The notes: generated by a model not told the origin, from the sequence alone. 64,000 nucleotides of DNA from Macropodus opercularis (GCA_030770545.1 CM061102.1:9723501-9787500); one strand, 5' to 3'. Numbered from the stretch's first letter, positions 49,501 to 63,029 are shown. Numbers and translations are program-made.

Positions 49501-52500
49501 CGCCATTTGACTCAAAGCTGACATGATAATCACACAGATTTGTAACAAAGCAGCAATCTGACCAAGAACTACATAATAAAAAAACACTATCACACCCTAA
49601 AGGTAAGATTAGCCGGTTATTATCAAACTTCATGTCTTTCATGTTTTCATCTAATTCAAAACTGCCTGGAGGGTGTCATGTTGTATAGTATGTGTCATAT
49701 TCATAGTATCAAAACAGACTAAACTTGTTCAACACTGCAGGAGCTATGTACATTTTTGATGCAGGATACATTTACTTTTTTTTTTCTCTCGATTTGGTTT
49801 GTCTATTCGTCCATTGCACACATTGAACAAGCACATGAAAACTATTACCATCTGCTTCCCGAAACGTTGAGTGAATGATTAACTACAACCATCATCACCA
49901 ACTGTTACCATGAACATGGTGAAATGGGTCCTTTCACAATATTACTATATTAGAATATTTATGTTAATGAATCTTTAAACCAACTTAAATTTACACAAAG
50001 GCTGAAGAAGAAAAGTGCTGTGATTTGTAAGTGGTAAATGTTTTCGGGTTTCAATGTTTTAAAAAAACCTAAGTCAACAAATGATTGAAAATAAATATTA
50101 CTCTGTGATGAAACCAAATGTCTGTCTGTATTATGAAGCTATGGCACTAAAGTAAATATTTTATAGACAGATCATGTTTAATACCAAACATTAATTAAAT
50201 GGTAATTAGTATCATGTTAGCTCAGCAAATTAACATCACATGATACTTCAGGTATTGTAGGTTTAATCGTTTCAGCAGAAGCAGCCAAACATTAATCCTT
50301 CTCCACGTGTTTACATGAACCAAAAGTAATTTCCTACACATATGCTTGTGAAGCAGTGAGCGGTAAATTATTTAGCTGGACATGACTGACGCCACTGTCT
50401 ACCAGCCCTGTGGACGCCAGCTACTGCTTCACCTTCACTGTGCTGTAGCATCATCTTCCTGCGTGGGCTTGCCACGAAACGTCTGGGTGCACGGACTGAC
50501 ATCTAAATGGTCAGCGTGTTAGCTGCCTACTTATTTTTTGACATTTCTCTAACTTTGAGAGTTTAACGCGTCAACAGGCCTGTGTTGCCTCTAGCATTAA
50601 GGCCTGGCGACCTGCCTGCTGAACAGCTGCTACAAGGAGTAATCTGGTACAAACGCTCGGTGTTGCTGGAGATGTCCTCACAACACCATTATACAATCAT
50701 CTCTAAGGCTCATTTCTGCTACCCACCAGTCTCTACAGCGTGAGTATGCTTCACCAGCAGAGAAAAGGCTGCTCTAATGTTGCACGGTTATTCTTCAACT
50801 GTTGTAATAATCAGTACAGTGACATTAGTAATGATATGAAACTGACCGTTCTCCATGCAATCCTCTCCATGATGAGGTTCTCACAGGTCTCCAGGTGTTT
50901 AATGACATCTTTGTTCAGAGTGGGATCGGCCTTAATGAAGCTCTCGATGACTTTATAGAAGTCAAAGGCAGCAAGGCTGAAGGTGTCCAGTATCCAGGGG
51001 AAACACACATCAGTTTCAGATGGGTCTCCACCACCACTGCTGTAGCCTCCATTCTTGAAACTGCTTTCTAAAAATGAAGAGCAAACAGCCTGGTTAAAAT
51101 ACCTCTGCGAGATGTTTACATGTTTTTAACTGACAGCTAATCAGTAAGCAGGTGACAGGACACACCTCCATATGTTGCCATGACCACCTCCAAAGCGCAG
51201 GCCAACAGGGATGTGTGGAACGTGGAGTCATTGAGGAGCTTACTGGAAATGAAAGCATGTGACTCATCTCAGAACAATTAACTTCACTACAGACACCAAT
51301 ACAATAAGAATCTTTCATATAGTAGGAACGCCGTAAAAACAAAAACATACCTGAAATTTTGTACAGACAGACGTTTCTCTTCCTTTGAAGTGGAAAAAAA
51401 AGTCTATGTTTCAATCATATGGAGACCAAAAAAGCTGAAAGTAAATGACTAAAATGGAAACTGAACAGATTACTGTACCGATTTTAGCATTTCTTCCATG
51501 ACTCTGTAATACAGTCTCACTCCAAGGGTAAATCTCTGACAGACAAAACACATTCGCAAGTTAATTACTCATACATCATTACAGCACAGCATATGTTGCC
51601 ACTGCTGCTCATTAAGTGTTAGTTCACACCTGTTTGCCAAGAACTGCAGAGCGCGGACCGACAGCCTGAGCAAATCTTTGACTGAACATTTGTTCAAATG
51701 TCTCGAGTCGCTTCCGCACATCCTGCGTTGGGTCGACAGTGCAATTCTAATGACAGGAAAAAGAAAACAGGCAGTGTGATGCAGTTTCCAAAGGAGCATT
51801 TTATGAGTTCCACTTCTAGGTGCCCACCTTAAAATAGTTAGTTAGGATAGTAGATGGCTGGTCCCCATTGGCGATGAGACCACATCTTAACTGGTGAATG
51901 GAGGTCATGGCAGCTCTGACGACACAAATATACATATGCTATAACAAACTTCATCATTAAACCAGAAAGGACCAATGAGTGTTGCTAGACTCACCTAATT
52001 GGAGTCTGGGGAGGGACGGGTACAGCATCATCTTCTAGCAGATTCTTCTTTGGAGTTCTCTCGACCTGCGTTCTGAGTAAAGGACACTACTCAACAAGTT
52101 TCTTTGAATTATATTCTTTTAAGAGATAAATGAGCCCAACATGCAAACACACGCACACAAATTTAAGACTAGAGGAAATTACATCTCGACTTTAGGTGGA
52201 AGAACAGTCTCATCTCCATCTAAAAAGAGTCGTCCATCAATGTCTCTACTCTTGAGGTAGTGTTCTTCATACTGTTGGTCGAGGTCTTTTACCTGTGATA
52301 AACAAATTACACGTGATGTACACACATTAGGATACAATATCTGAGGTGTATCGTTATCCTTTTCTCTCTAATTAAACCAAATATACATATTTATATATGG
52401 AAACAGTAGACGACTAAAACAAGCAGGTGAAATCAAACGACCCTATACCTGAGGAAAATCTGGGGATTTTGAAAGATCCAGTGAGTCCAGGAAAGCAGAG

Positions 52501-55440
52501 AAGCTGGTCTGGTATACATTCTTCACCTGCAGTTAAAATCACAACTGGCATCATAAACAAGATCATTCAAGGGGCAATCTTTTGGCCCATGTACATGACC
52601 ATATCATAATTATGATGAGCTGCACAGGAAGGAGAACCAGACCTCGTCTGCATTGCATTCGTTCTCTTTGCACAGGGTTTCGAGAAGCTCCACATCCACC
52701 TCCGGCTCTGGAGGTCGGGGTTTAGCCCTGCTCTGGTTACGACGGGACATTCGTGGTGGGGGGCTCTGGGCTTTGTTTGTGACTGATTTGGAAAGTAAAC
52801 ATTAATGACATTAGAAGCCAACTACACTAAATCATTTCAGAAATGTTAAACTGTCATTCTGTTTTTCATTTTGCTGACATATCAACTACTATGTTAAACA
52901 TCCTGTTGATTAGCATAGCTACTACTTAATATACTCAATATATCTATCACTTAAATAACTTAAAATTTCATTGTGACTTTAACATTTACAATGAATTGTT
53001 TAACTCACTATACTTTTCATTAATAGGTTTATAAAAACATATTAATGAGAAGTCTCACTGTAAGGAGGCTGCAGAAGCTCTGAAGGGCTGCGCTTGATGA
53101 TTAACTCCAGCGTACACAGCAGCAGCTGGAACGATATGACAAGGTCATCCTCCATCTGCAAGGTCCTTCCTGCAGACAGCAGAATGATGTATGTATGTTA
53201 GAAATATTATCACGACAATACCGATACCAACCTGATAAAGAATGCCAACTATGAGGAGAAGAATTTTCCAGTTAAACAGAAAGAAGGACAAAGGGCAAGA
53301 AAGAAACTTGGAACAATATGAAAACTATTCATTATTTATGTCAATGGGTAGATTCTACTTGTTTACGGTTGTTCTTGGTAATGCGCTAAAATTTTTAACC
53401 TACCTTTGGCCAAAAGAAACATAGTCCAGCAGCTCTGTATGGTCCCTCTTTCCCTTAAAATTAGATACTGAACTATTATTCACACTCCACATCTTAATGA
53501 AAGGCCCACATCAAACAAACAAAAAACTACAAAGATGCCAAAAGGGTCTGACAAGAACATTTAACTTTTGTGGTAAAAACAAACAAACTCAACTTACGTG
53601 CCGTTGGGAACTAAAGCAAAAATGCTCTTGCATGTTCTGAAACCAAAGGGATATTTTGGTCAGTTACATTTAGCAGTGGTTTGGGTTCTGCGTGTATCAA
53701 TGACATGAACTGTATTAATATGGCGACTTACTTCTCAAATCTCTGGTATAGAGCTAGCATCACATCGTATTTCTTCTCCAGTCGCGTCAACGCTGAGTTC
53801 ACCTTGGTGCTTATTGTATCCAAGTTCACATCCAACTTCTTCACCAAAGCCACAAAGTCTTTAACACTACAGAAGCACATATTATGGTGAGAGGCAATAT
53901 AAATTAACAAAAAATAACTACTAAACCGTACCAGAGATGGAAATTCAATTTCCGAATCAACATTTAATCTGTTTGACAAATTAAATAGTTACATATGCAT
54001 TCACTTTTGTATAATGGCCTACACATTACGTTAGATTCTGCATTGTATTACATAAGACAAGCTAGTATTTCTTTTACTTCAGAGACAAAAAAACACAAAA
54101 GCATCAAAGTGCTCTAGTTTTGAGAGTAGGCAATTTGCTAATTAAAAACTTAAATGCAACCATGCTGCATATCCTCTCAGTTCCATCACAGTGTAAGCAT
54201 TTATTTCCATAATATTATATAGTCATATGGCAAAGTGACACACTGAGGAGGTTTTGCCAATAAATTGCTTCATGTACGTACTTCAGACTGACGGCTTTCA
54301 GAACCTGAGTGAAGGTAAAGCAGGCGATATCCATGTCTGTCGCAGTCACAAACAGACATGCTCCCCACAGGCTTTTCTGTTTACCCTGAAATAAAATGTA
54401 AGAAACATTAATGTTTCAATCTTATTCTCAATGACGATGTAGACATTTTATAATAAAGAACATTAGGTTTTAAAAGGACAAATGCAACCAGAATTATTAA
54501 CCAGATTATTATACCGTTATGCATATTTACTCAACTTCTACCCACCTTCATTTCAGTCTGTTTAAATTGAATTGAATAGAGGACAAATTTGATACTTAAT
54601 TTAAAAATAGAAACAGAACGATGTAAACAAATTACAACATGGGAAGAACTAGTCACTGTATCAACACATTCTACATGTTGTAGGTAGTATATCCAAGTTT
54701 GATTAAATACAGGTCCTTTATAAATCAAAGTTAATTAGGAGCCAAGTCGCTCCCAGTGTGAGACGACGTCTATGCTTTTACTGGGTGGTTCCAGCAGGAT
54801 CACAATAGTAACACAGATACGTACAGTGACTTCACCCACGGTCTCTTGAACAGCTTTCCACAGCGCCCAGGCCCGGTCACACACCAGGTCTGTCACATGC
54901 AGGCATTTGCAGAGAGTAACAAACTCTGCGTCCTTGTCTCTGTGCCTGCAGGAGGACAGGACAAACATCAGCATCATGGAGAACACAAACCGCGTCTCAG
55001 CACATCAGATGACAGCAGCGCTGAGTCTGCGGGTCAGCTTGTGACAAGTACGCGGGCTACGTTGTGTTATAACATTGTTACACGTCTTATAAACCCAGTA
55101 ATTCTGCGTTGCTGCGTGGTGCTGGGGGACCTGCTATTTGTTACACACGTACATGCTGACACTGCTCGGTTAAAGCGGCGAGCTAGCCAGTGTCCCTCTG
55201 AAAAGCAAGCTAGTTAGACCTCAACACCAGCAGCACAGCTAAACACTGGGCTAATATGTGCGTTTACCAAGTAGTTCACTGGCAGCCAACGAAAGGCCGC
55301 GACCTGCTAAGGAAACATGACTTTTCTTACTTTTTAACAGAGAACTCTGAGGCGTCCTTCTTGTCTGGAGAGACGCTCTCAGCGCTGGGCTTCAGCTCTT
55401 TGCTCTGTGACGTCGCAGAGCTGCGTTTTTTAGGTGGCAT
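43565..55440 (-). CDS. rb1: Retinoblastoma-associated protein RB1
   Basis: Nuclear pocket protein that binds E2F and LxCxE proteins and restrains S-phase entry. There are 27 minus-strand exons, the human number: 55331-55440, 54825-54945, 54282-54385, 53732-53866, 53598-53636, 53404-53453, 53059-53169, 52643-52782, 52449-52526, 52183-52292, 51995-52072, 51828-51915, 51630-51746, 51479-51535, 51351-51382, 51166-51242, 50847-51067, 45534-45652, 45238-45392, 44958-45103, 44750-44854, 44493-44606, 44243-44391, 44126-44156, 43862-44004, 43735-43781 and 43565-43629. They give 913 aa (human 928). Landmarks: MPPKKRSS start; MEDDLVISFQLLLC; pocket A GVRLYYRVMEEML; FDFYKVIESFIKAD; pocket B SLFYKK and DRHLDQ; C-terminal SP sites in PPTLSPIPQMPRSPYKFP; tail STRTRMQEQKMKEDAES. 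The spacer between pockets A and B is Gln/Pro/Ser-rich and differs from human. Intron 17 (about 5.2 kb) hosts lpar6. Confidence 0.98.
44715..44738. repeat. (AAT)n microsatellite in rb1 intron 21
   Basis: About eight AAT units lie on the plus strand, between rb1 exons 21 and 22. Confidence 0.75.
47320..48426 (+). CDS. lpar6: Lysophosphatidic acid receptor 6 (P2Y5)
   Basis: Class A GPCR of the P2Y-like LPA receptor group, acting at the plasma membrane on lysophosphatidic acid and coupling mainly to G12/13. It is a single-exon frame of 368 aa, close to the human length of 344. N-terminal sequons NIS, NVT and NCS are present. TM2 reads MINLIVSDSLFVLSLPFRIFYF. TM3 ends CDRFLAIVHPLRS (DRF variant typical of this group). 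TM6 reads VFCFCFIPYNVNLI, and TM7 carries CCFDPVIYYF (DPxxY). The stretch RNETTTYMINL is nearly identical to the human protein. It lies on the strand opposite rb1, inside rb1 intron 17, as in mammals, which supports lpar6 over its paralog lpar4. The C-terminal tail is Ser/Thr-rich. Confidence 0.95.
   Translation: MKGTTSQFHNISLLNVTQNSVNCSKNDDFKYPLYSSVFSLVFVVGLIFNLVAIYIFSCTVKQRNETTTYMINLIVSDSLFVLSLPFRIFYFINRVWPFGPELCKITTALFYTNMYSSIFFLTCISCDRFLAIVHPLRSQTIRTKRNAKLACAAVWIIVISASIASAFGVDTTSPNSSTQFCFENYSKKQWKSDLYKVVVFICTVGFIVPLMLNVFCSVMVLRTLRKPQTISRGGSVKKAKILRMITVHLLVFCFCFIPYNVNLIFYALVRTNVLKDCYIEIVVRTIYPIALCLAVTNCCFDPVIYYFTSETIQSAIKLRSAVWYNGAKFFNRLQTESGQSSPATTPKSVTIGTGTLRTNMLNNEYMDE
48427..50846. other. 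Remainder of rb1 intron 17 beyond lpar6
   Basis: AT-rich intronic sequence, which also holds the lpar6 3' UTR. AATAAA hexamers on the plus strand at 49575-49580 and 50090-50095 could end lpar6 transcripts. A run of 14 A lies near 48980. No further gene was seen. Confidence 0.45.
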
Positions 55441-57676
55441 CTTGATATCCCGGCAACAAAATGGCAAACGTTACTATTAAAAGCAAAACTGTGTTTGATT
55501 CCGGCAAATAATGGTTCCGCCGTTTAAATCCCACTGCACGAGTTCCGTGGCAGCAATTCAACCTAACCCGACGGACTTCCTGCAACCGTTCGTTCGGTTT
55601 GTAACACCGCAGCGCGCGGTGCCGGCCGGTTTCTCAACTGTAGGCTCCGACACAGTCAATATTGGCAAGTCCGGGACATTAAGATCTTTACAGAGTGTTA
55701 GCAATATTTTAACCCCGTTTAAACCCAGCGTTGTCCACCTAACCTATAACTGGCTTTATGATTATATCACGATCGGCTCAGAACACGGGGAATTGTACGC
55801 TCGCGTTTGGTCACTTGAGAAAACAAAAACGAACTAACCCACGCTCCCGTACCATGAAAACGCGGGAAAACGGCTACGCAACATCCGCTCATTAGCATTT
55901 ATCCCGCCAGCGAGTCAGACCACAAAGAGCAAAACTAGGTCACTGGTCAGTGCGCGTGGCCCCTAATCAAATTTAACTTGCTAACCAATACACAGTCTGC
56001 GTTATCATGGTGCTTGTTCCCACTGTTTAGTGTTTTAGATCCAGCATTTAAGTGAAGAATGCTTCACACAAACATTTCCTCTTTCATATATTATCGCCAG
56101 CAAAAGTAAACTATGCAAGAGACTAAAAATCGCCGTAATGTGTACAGTATGTGCAGCTATGCAAACACTGCCCTCTAGTGGTGACACTAACATTTTTTAT
56201 TACAAATGAAGCGATTTTGAAAACGCTTGTTATCATGATCAGACATTTTTAGAATAGTCCTCCGTTCTGCTTAATTTAAATTGAAACTGAGTAACTGAAA
56301 GGTTTTATAGCTTCAAAATTAATATTATATACGTGACCCTGAAGATTTACCTGAGTTTGTACACTCACTTTACATTTCGAATATATGTGTGCAACAATGT
56401 GAGGAAAGTAAAAACAAAGGAACAAACATGAAGGCAGAACATTTTATAATTATTTACAGGACTATACAATATAATGGCAACAAGACATTAAGGCAACAAA
56501 ATGAAAGTTGTAAAGTTTCATGACATAACATATGATCCCTAAACAAAAAATAAAATGTTCTTGGTTTAAGGCTTTAAAATAGCGACCCTTCTTTGAAGAT
56601 TCTTTGAAGTGACCTTTAATATTAACCCACGCAAAATGTCATTGTAGTCTTTAAAATACAGATACAGCTGGCGTCCACATGCTGTATGCACGACACAACA
56701 AAGTAAACGTATGCTTCCAAATATAATCTTTAGGTGTAGAAAACTATTAAAACTTCAGTCCACTGTTAAGAAGTGCAAACGGTTTAGTGACACAACTTGA
56801 TTTCAGTAAGCCCCGTTGAAAGATACTATAAAATAAACATTTAGGCAGTTTTGATGTCTTTCCTTTGCTTCCAAATTAGAGTAACAAAGCCTGATATAAT
56901 GACAAAGATCATATCAAGTGGACAACACATTTAACCACTGATTGTCTCTCTAGATTCATCTAACACTGAAGGACTCTAAAGACATGTTCCTGTAAACATA
57001 AAAAATTGTAAATATGTCAATATTGACTCTGTCTCCTGTCAGAATTCAAACCAAAAGTTTTCCCTTTTAAAAGCCTGTCGATAATACAAACGTATAATGT
57101 AGTTGTGTGACAATTTCAGTGTCTTCTGAGCAACACAGTTTTCATTAGAAGTAAACTGTCAGCAGGAAATGCTCGCGTGAAATGCACGTGGCCACATAAG
57201 ACTGGGATTTGTTTGATAAATTGTTAATTGGTTTTTTTTCCCCCAGGAATTCATTTTAAAAAGTAAGGTGCATTAAAAATATAGGATATACGTGTCCAGG
57301 ACGCTGATGATTTGTGTCATTTCTTGACATCCATTACACATTTTCTGCCCAGTCTCGTATGCGATGAACAAAACGTGATCCCTGACACTTAAAATTAATT
57401 CCACTACTTTACTATGAAAATAAATATGATCAGCTCGATGCTTATGCATACATCCCAGAATGCTGTGACGATCCCAAACATAGCTGGAACCTTAATTTCC
57501 ATATATAGAAAATAAAACATAGATTACAGTATAATTTAAGCAATTAGTTTGCGCCGCCTGCAGAATCCACAGTCAGACAAGGCTCCCAGAGTCAAGCTGG
57601 GCTGTTAAAATGTATTATTCTGTCTCTAGGCCATGTTTGTTTCATGGCTGTACATTCATTGTTGCTCTTCGTGGTG
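55441..57676. other. rb1 promoter side and SLC6 3' side
   Basis: The first 500 bases upstream of rb1 are GC-richer than the rest. They contain GCGGGAAAA (55862-55870) and TCCCGCC (55902-55908), both E2F-type cores, 420-470 bases above the start codon. From about 56.0 to 57.6 kb the DNA is AT-rich and non-coding, probably including the 3' UTR of the SLC6 gene. No poly(A) signal could be assigned with confidence. Confidence 0.45.
55862..55908. promoter_or_regulatory. Two E2F-type cores upstream of rb1
   Basis: GCGGGAAAA (55862-55870) and TCCCGCC (55902-55908) fit E2F consensus cores. Mammalian RB1 has an E2F site in its promoter through which RB represses its own gene, so a similar loop is plausible. 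The distance from the true start of transcription is unknown. Confidence 0.4.
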
Positions 57677-60600
57677 TCACGCATGGCTCACAGACTCCCA
57701 CCTCATTCCGGTATAGTCCATGTCTGTGAGCGTGACAGTGAATGGAGCTTCCACTCTCTCTGGCTCCACATGCTCCTCCACTCTCCCTGTGCTGTTCAAG
57801 TTGTTTACTCTCCAGGAATTCAGAGGTCGAATAGATTTCTGGAAACGCTGCAACAGAGAACCAACACAGTCCTCTTCATTTACTTTACTCACATATATTT
57901 AAATAGCTACAGCAGTGTTAATCACTGTGAGCCGTGTTGTGAGACACTGTCAGAGGTGTAACGGAAGCTGTGGTGATACTGACGTCTTTCAGTGTTCCAG
58001 TTTCCTTGCAGATGGCCACCATAGCCCAGATGAAGATCTGTAGACAGCAGGTAGCGCCCATGCATACGCCCAGAGCTTTGCCCCATCGTGGATACACATA
58101 GGACCCATAGTGGAGCGGCGTGTTGTACATCTCAATAAAAATGTAAGTCAGAATGAACTGCAGGCCGAAAAGAGAAGGCACAGAATGAGCAGAGAACTGC
58201 TGCAGGGGAAGCTCAGATTGAATGTCACTTATGCCACTTCCTCCTCTTGAATTATTCACCATTTACGTCATAACAATTTCAGCACAAGTTGGCTCAGCTG
58301 GGTGGTACTTTAGTTCTCTCTGTAAAACCTTTGAACCACCCAGCTACATTATTCACATAATGCTTTACTTACAACAGCCACATTATAAATGGTTTTGCTT
58401 TTACTAACATTCAAAGAAAAGAGGCAGAAACAATTGTGGGAGTGACTCAGATGGTGCAACGGATACTATAGCCTGCCAATAACCAATGCTACCATCACAC
58501 TGTGCCTCCCAGTAAACGTCCTCGAAGCTGATGCGTTTACTCACCAGCAGAAGAAACGGAGTGCAGAAAACCCAGCACGCTTTGAAGTAAAGCAGCACTT
58601 TGCTGCACCAGGGAGGGCAGTGGCAGATCATGTCAATGATGTCCTGGCAAAACTGGTTGACTCCTAAGAGAAATGCAACAAGGAAAGGTTAGTAAGCAGG
58701 AAACCCAAAATACCAAGCTGTGTCCCAGACACTGGGTTTGTAACACAGCAAGTTCAGTTGCTTTTCTTTTACAACTGGAACTGGATGAAATCATGGTGTT
58801 CGATGGAGCTTAAGGGTGTGAGATGGGCTACCATAGAAGAAGGAGATGCCGATGCACATGAAGAGGGTGATGATGATGAGGCCAAAACTAGTGCTGAAGG
58901 AGTCAATGAGAGTGAACCAGTAAATCCCTCCCTATGGAGACAGACAGCAGGGGCAAGGTTGATTGTGACCACAGACAAGATCCGTTTAGAGAGTTATCAA
59001 AAACACACTCACGTCAGTCACTAACAGGAGACCCATCAGGTAGAAGCAAAAACACAGGGCGCCCAGGAACAAAGACTTGTGCAGCGTGTTTCCTCTGAGA
59101 TGCGGAAACTCATCCAACACAGCAGTGGTGATTCCCTCCATGTTCCCAAACTGGGAGGAGAGAAGCAGCAAGTCACTCTATGGAGGTGGATGGTATCTGT
59201 GCCTGTATCACCTTTACATAATAAAGTATGTAGCCTTACCAGCGTATCGACCCCGAGCATAAAGAGCATGAGAAAGAACAAAATAGACCAGAACACTGAG
59301 CCTGGCAGCAAAGCAAGGGCCTCTGGGTAAGCAACAAAGGCCAATCCAGGACCTGAAGGCAAAAAATGACCAAACAACTGCTTAGACTCACGAACACTGT
59401 AAGAAACTGTTTTTTAACACAACCATTTTTGAAAGAGCAAAAGAATTTCCACGCAAATCGAGTAAAGTAAGGGTAGCACCTGTATCTGCCACCTGCCCGA
59501 CGGGGACGCCCTTCCTCCACGCCATGTGACCGAGGACTGAGAAAATAGCAAATCCTGCAAAGAAGCTTGTGCTGCAGTTTCCAATGGTGATGACCAGAGT
59601 GTCCCTGGAATCGGAAATGTCACGATCAAAAGACTGACGCCAATGTGACTGCAACAACACAGTGAAACGCGAACTCACCTGATGACGTTGTTGTCAAACT
59701 TATTGTAGGAGGCCATAGAAAGCAGCCCCCCGACTCCAATCCCCAATGAATAGAAGATCTGCGAAGCTGCATCGTTCCACACCTGCAGTGTCGCACACAG
59801 AGATATGCCTCAAACTATTACAATTGGGGTTATTTTTTTCCAGACAGCACTGACAGGCCAGTGCCAGTGAACCATCCGACTACCTGTGCATTGGCCAATC
59901 GACCCCAGTCTGGTGTGAGGTAGAAGGCGACGCCCTGAAGAGACCCCTCCAGCGTAGCGCCTCTGATGATCAAAACAATGAGCACAAAGTACGGGAAGGT
60001 AGCCGTTACATAAACCACCTAAAGACACACAAAGCAGGCACACATTAGGCCCACAGGTCACAGCACACGGGGCGGGACTGTGTGGTTTTGGGGAGCTGAC
60101 AATAACAACGTTGTATTGCTTCACCTTGCCAGAGCTGCGGATGCCCTTCAGCATGCACAGGAAGATGATGATCCAGGCAGCCAGGAGGCACAGGGCCAGG
60201 GGCCACCGGACGGGGCCTGGGTCATGGAGGCCAGCACTGTTTACTACACCTAGCACACGCTCACTAAGACACGACACAAACATATAGGTTAACAGGACAT
60301 TGCCTTACAATCATTTGATTCAATTTGCTAACAAGTGGCTCTGGAAGGCGACGTCATCATAAAAGATCAGGGCCATTTTCCATTTACTGTGGATGAGTGT
60401 AACAACCTTTATCACAACCCTGGACAATATTTCAGCCTTACAAGTCTCATTGGTTAAACCCTTAATGATGTATTACTGGTCTTATGTATTATAATAAAAA
60501 TAACATCAGCAAGAGTCAGTAAACATTTGAAAGAGTAAGGAATCACTTACTTCCAGAACTTTTCTGTGGGGCTGAGGACTTTACCCGTGGAGCTGTTGCC

Positions 60601-63029
60601 GCTGGAGTTACTGCCACAGAGAGCTGCGTTGGCTAAAGCATCACAGGACCAGGGCAGGGGGCTCTGGAAGGAGCTTCCCAGGTAATAAAACGTCCACGCT
60701 ATGATGACGTTATAGTAGAGACACACCAGCGTGGACACACACAGCATCCCAATGCCAATACCTACAACATGAGGCGGAAGAGAGGCACAAGTGGCAAGTT
60801 GAAGAGAAAATCCATCTCAACCCTTCTAAGGCAGCAAAGTAAAAATACAAACTACCCGCTGAGACAAAACTCGCTTTTCCTGCAGGTGTCAGCATCAGGT
60901 GTTTATATTTTGCTGCTACTATGCAAACCTCTTTTTTTTTCCTGAACTACAACGTCAGCATGGACCAACAGGCATTTTGACGTCCTGCTCACGCACAGTA
61001 CCTTTTAGCAGAGGGCAGCATTTCCACACAGTGATGGGGCCAGCTGCTCCATACTGGCCTAGGCTCAGCTCCATGAGGAAGAGAGGCACACCGGTGAAAA
61101 AGAGCATAATGAAGTAGGGGATGAGAAACACACCTGTGTAAGAAAGAGGTCATGATGAGCAGGAGTGGAGCTGTGCGCAGACACTTGGTTTGTGCAGCCA
61201 CAGGTACACAGCCTGTGGAGGCAAGTTCCCTCCCACAGCGTCTGTCTACGTGGCGATCATAGACAGATGTTATTCAGCCGTCGTCAAGATCCAACATGTT
61301 TGATTATAGAGTAAGATGCACAGTACATCAGGCTGGGTTGCCTGGGTATAAGACAATCCTAGTAATGTCAACAGAGCTAGGAAATGCTCTGTGTTATGCT
61401 TAGGTGGTGACAGCTGCCATGGCAACCTCTGGATTGAGTGTGCAAAATAATCCAGGATGATTAGGGAAAAACGTGGAAAACCTAGGAGCAGGGCAACGAG
61501 TTCCTCCCGCCCAAAGTAGCAGTAGCAGAACGTCACAGGCTTTTAAAGCGTCCGAGGCTTCGGAGGACAGTGCTTGTTGTCCACTCACCTCCTCCATTGC
61601 GGTAACAAAGGTACGGGAACCGCCACACGTTCCCCAGACCCACACAGTATCCGATACAGGAGAGCAGGAACTCGTACTTTCCGTCCCACTGCTCTCTTGC
61701 GATGGTTGGAGGTTGAGCGGGGGTCGGACTCGCGGGCCTAGAGTCGACGTCTGGTTGCTGTGTAGCCGCGGCCGTTGAGCTGTATCCATTTTGAGTGACA
61801 GCTTGCCCATTCACATGTACAGGGTTCTAAAAAAAAAACAACAACTTTGTCAACACCATGAAACGAGACAAAAAGGGATTCACCTGTTTCTCTGTTCTCG
61901 TGAAGTTTAAATACAGTCAACTGAACTATTTCCTCTTATTTCTTATTCATCCATCTCTAAACAACACAGGAACCTTTTCTCATGTCAGATGAGGAAGTCT
62001 GACTAAGGAAACAACAGGGCTTCTGCTTTACACATTGTTACTGTCACTGTAGAAGTTAAATTGTTAATAATTCATGAACTGGCACAAATGCAAAAACAAC
62101 AGTTCCCTCTCCAGTCAAAGCCGTAGTTTGATTTGACATTAGTTTTCTCGTCAGAACGATGTGTGTTTACTTTGGGATTTGCATCTTCACAAATATGTCT
62201 GAAACTAATCTCATTTTAATCCTACTAAAGAGTAATATAACAAATTAGGTTAATATCACAATTAATAAGACTTGATGGACTTTTTATTATTCCAAGCAGA
62301 GTAAAAACAAATCACGGGTTAGGGTTAGGGATGGATGTCTTCAGGATTTCTATCACCGGGTTTTACATACAGATGGAAAACATATATTAATATGTAAACA
62401 TGCAAAAGCCTTCAGAGACTGACATAGGAAGCAAGAAGTGATGCCTGCTGGCACCTGGACCAAACTAAGACGGCTTAATTATAGTCAATAAACGCTGTGA
62501 TTACAAGCGAAGATAGTTTGTGAAAACCCAAAGAACAACTAAACATCACATGTTTATTCTTTGGATGCTGGAAGACGTTTGGGTCAGAAAAAAACAGAAC
62601 TATTAATAGACGCATCATCTCTGGGAGTTGCTTTCTCTGTCTCAGCTCTAAATACAGATTCAGCGAAAGTATCCCTCGCTTAATAATCATCTGTGTGGTT
62701 TAACAGCTTGAGAAAAGTCTGGGCACAGGTGTTGAGGGAGAACTGGATCTGCCCTCCTGCTGGTATCGCCCGGAGGCTCCGCGTAATGTGGCCGGACAGG
62801 TTGGACCGCCTCATCCTTTCCCCGCCGCCGTCATTCACCTCCGGGATCCGAGGCGCCCATTATAAAACTCTGCTGTAATGGAGCCGCGTTGTGGTTTCAC
62901 GTTCGTGGACCAACTCAGGTTGTGGTCGACCGTAGGGAGCCACAGCACAACATCCGCTCTTACCTGCGCCGCGCTCGCACCGGCTCCATCGCGGCTCGAC
63001 GGCGTCGCTTTGCCGCTTTCGTCCTGCAT
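57677..63029 (-). CDS. SLC6-family Na+/Cl- dependent amino-acid transporter
   Basis: Twelve-helix plasma-membrane symporter of the neurotransmitter transporter family. Minus-strand exons: 62964-63029, 61589-61826, 61002-61133, 60551-60761, 60125-60263, 59884-60018, 59679-59782, 59480-59604, 59240-59352, 59013-59150, 58832-58931, 58545-58663, 57984-58157 and 57677-57847. They give 654 aa. Exon 2 has no usable ATG; the start comes from exon 1 (MQDESGKATPSS), across an intron of about 1.1 kb. TM1 reads GYCVGLGNVWRFPY, with Gly where monoamine transporters have Asp, so the substrate is an amino acid or similar, not a monoamine. TM3 has YYNVIIAW, and unwound TM6 has FYSLGIGVGG. The second extracellular loop carries two NSS sequons. 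Resemblance is to the glycine/proline/B0,+ branch (SLC6A5, A7, A9, A14), but I cannot choose a member, so no symbol is given. Confidence 0.88.

Noticed and set aside
55511..55837. 108-codon plus-strand frame divergent from rb1
   Set aside because: It lies in GC-rich promoter DNA, has no recognisable domain and no downstream exon; long frames are common by chance in such sequence.
62325..62340. Two TTAGGG units resembling telomere repeat
   Set aside because: Only two copies, within an intron; too short to mean an interstitial telomere.
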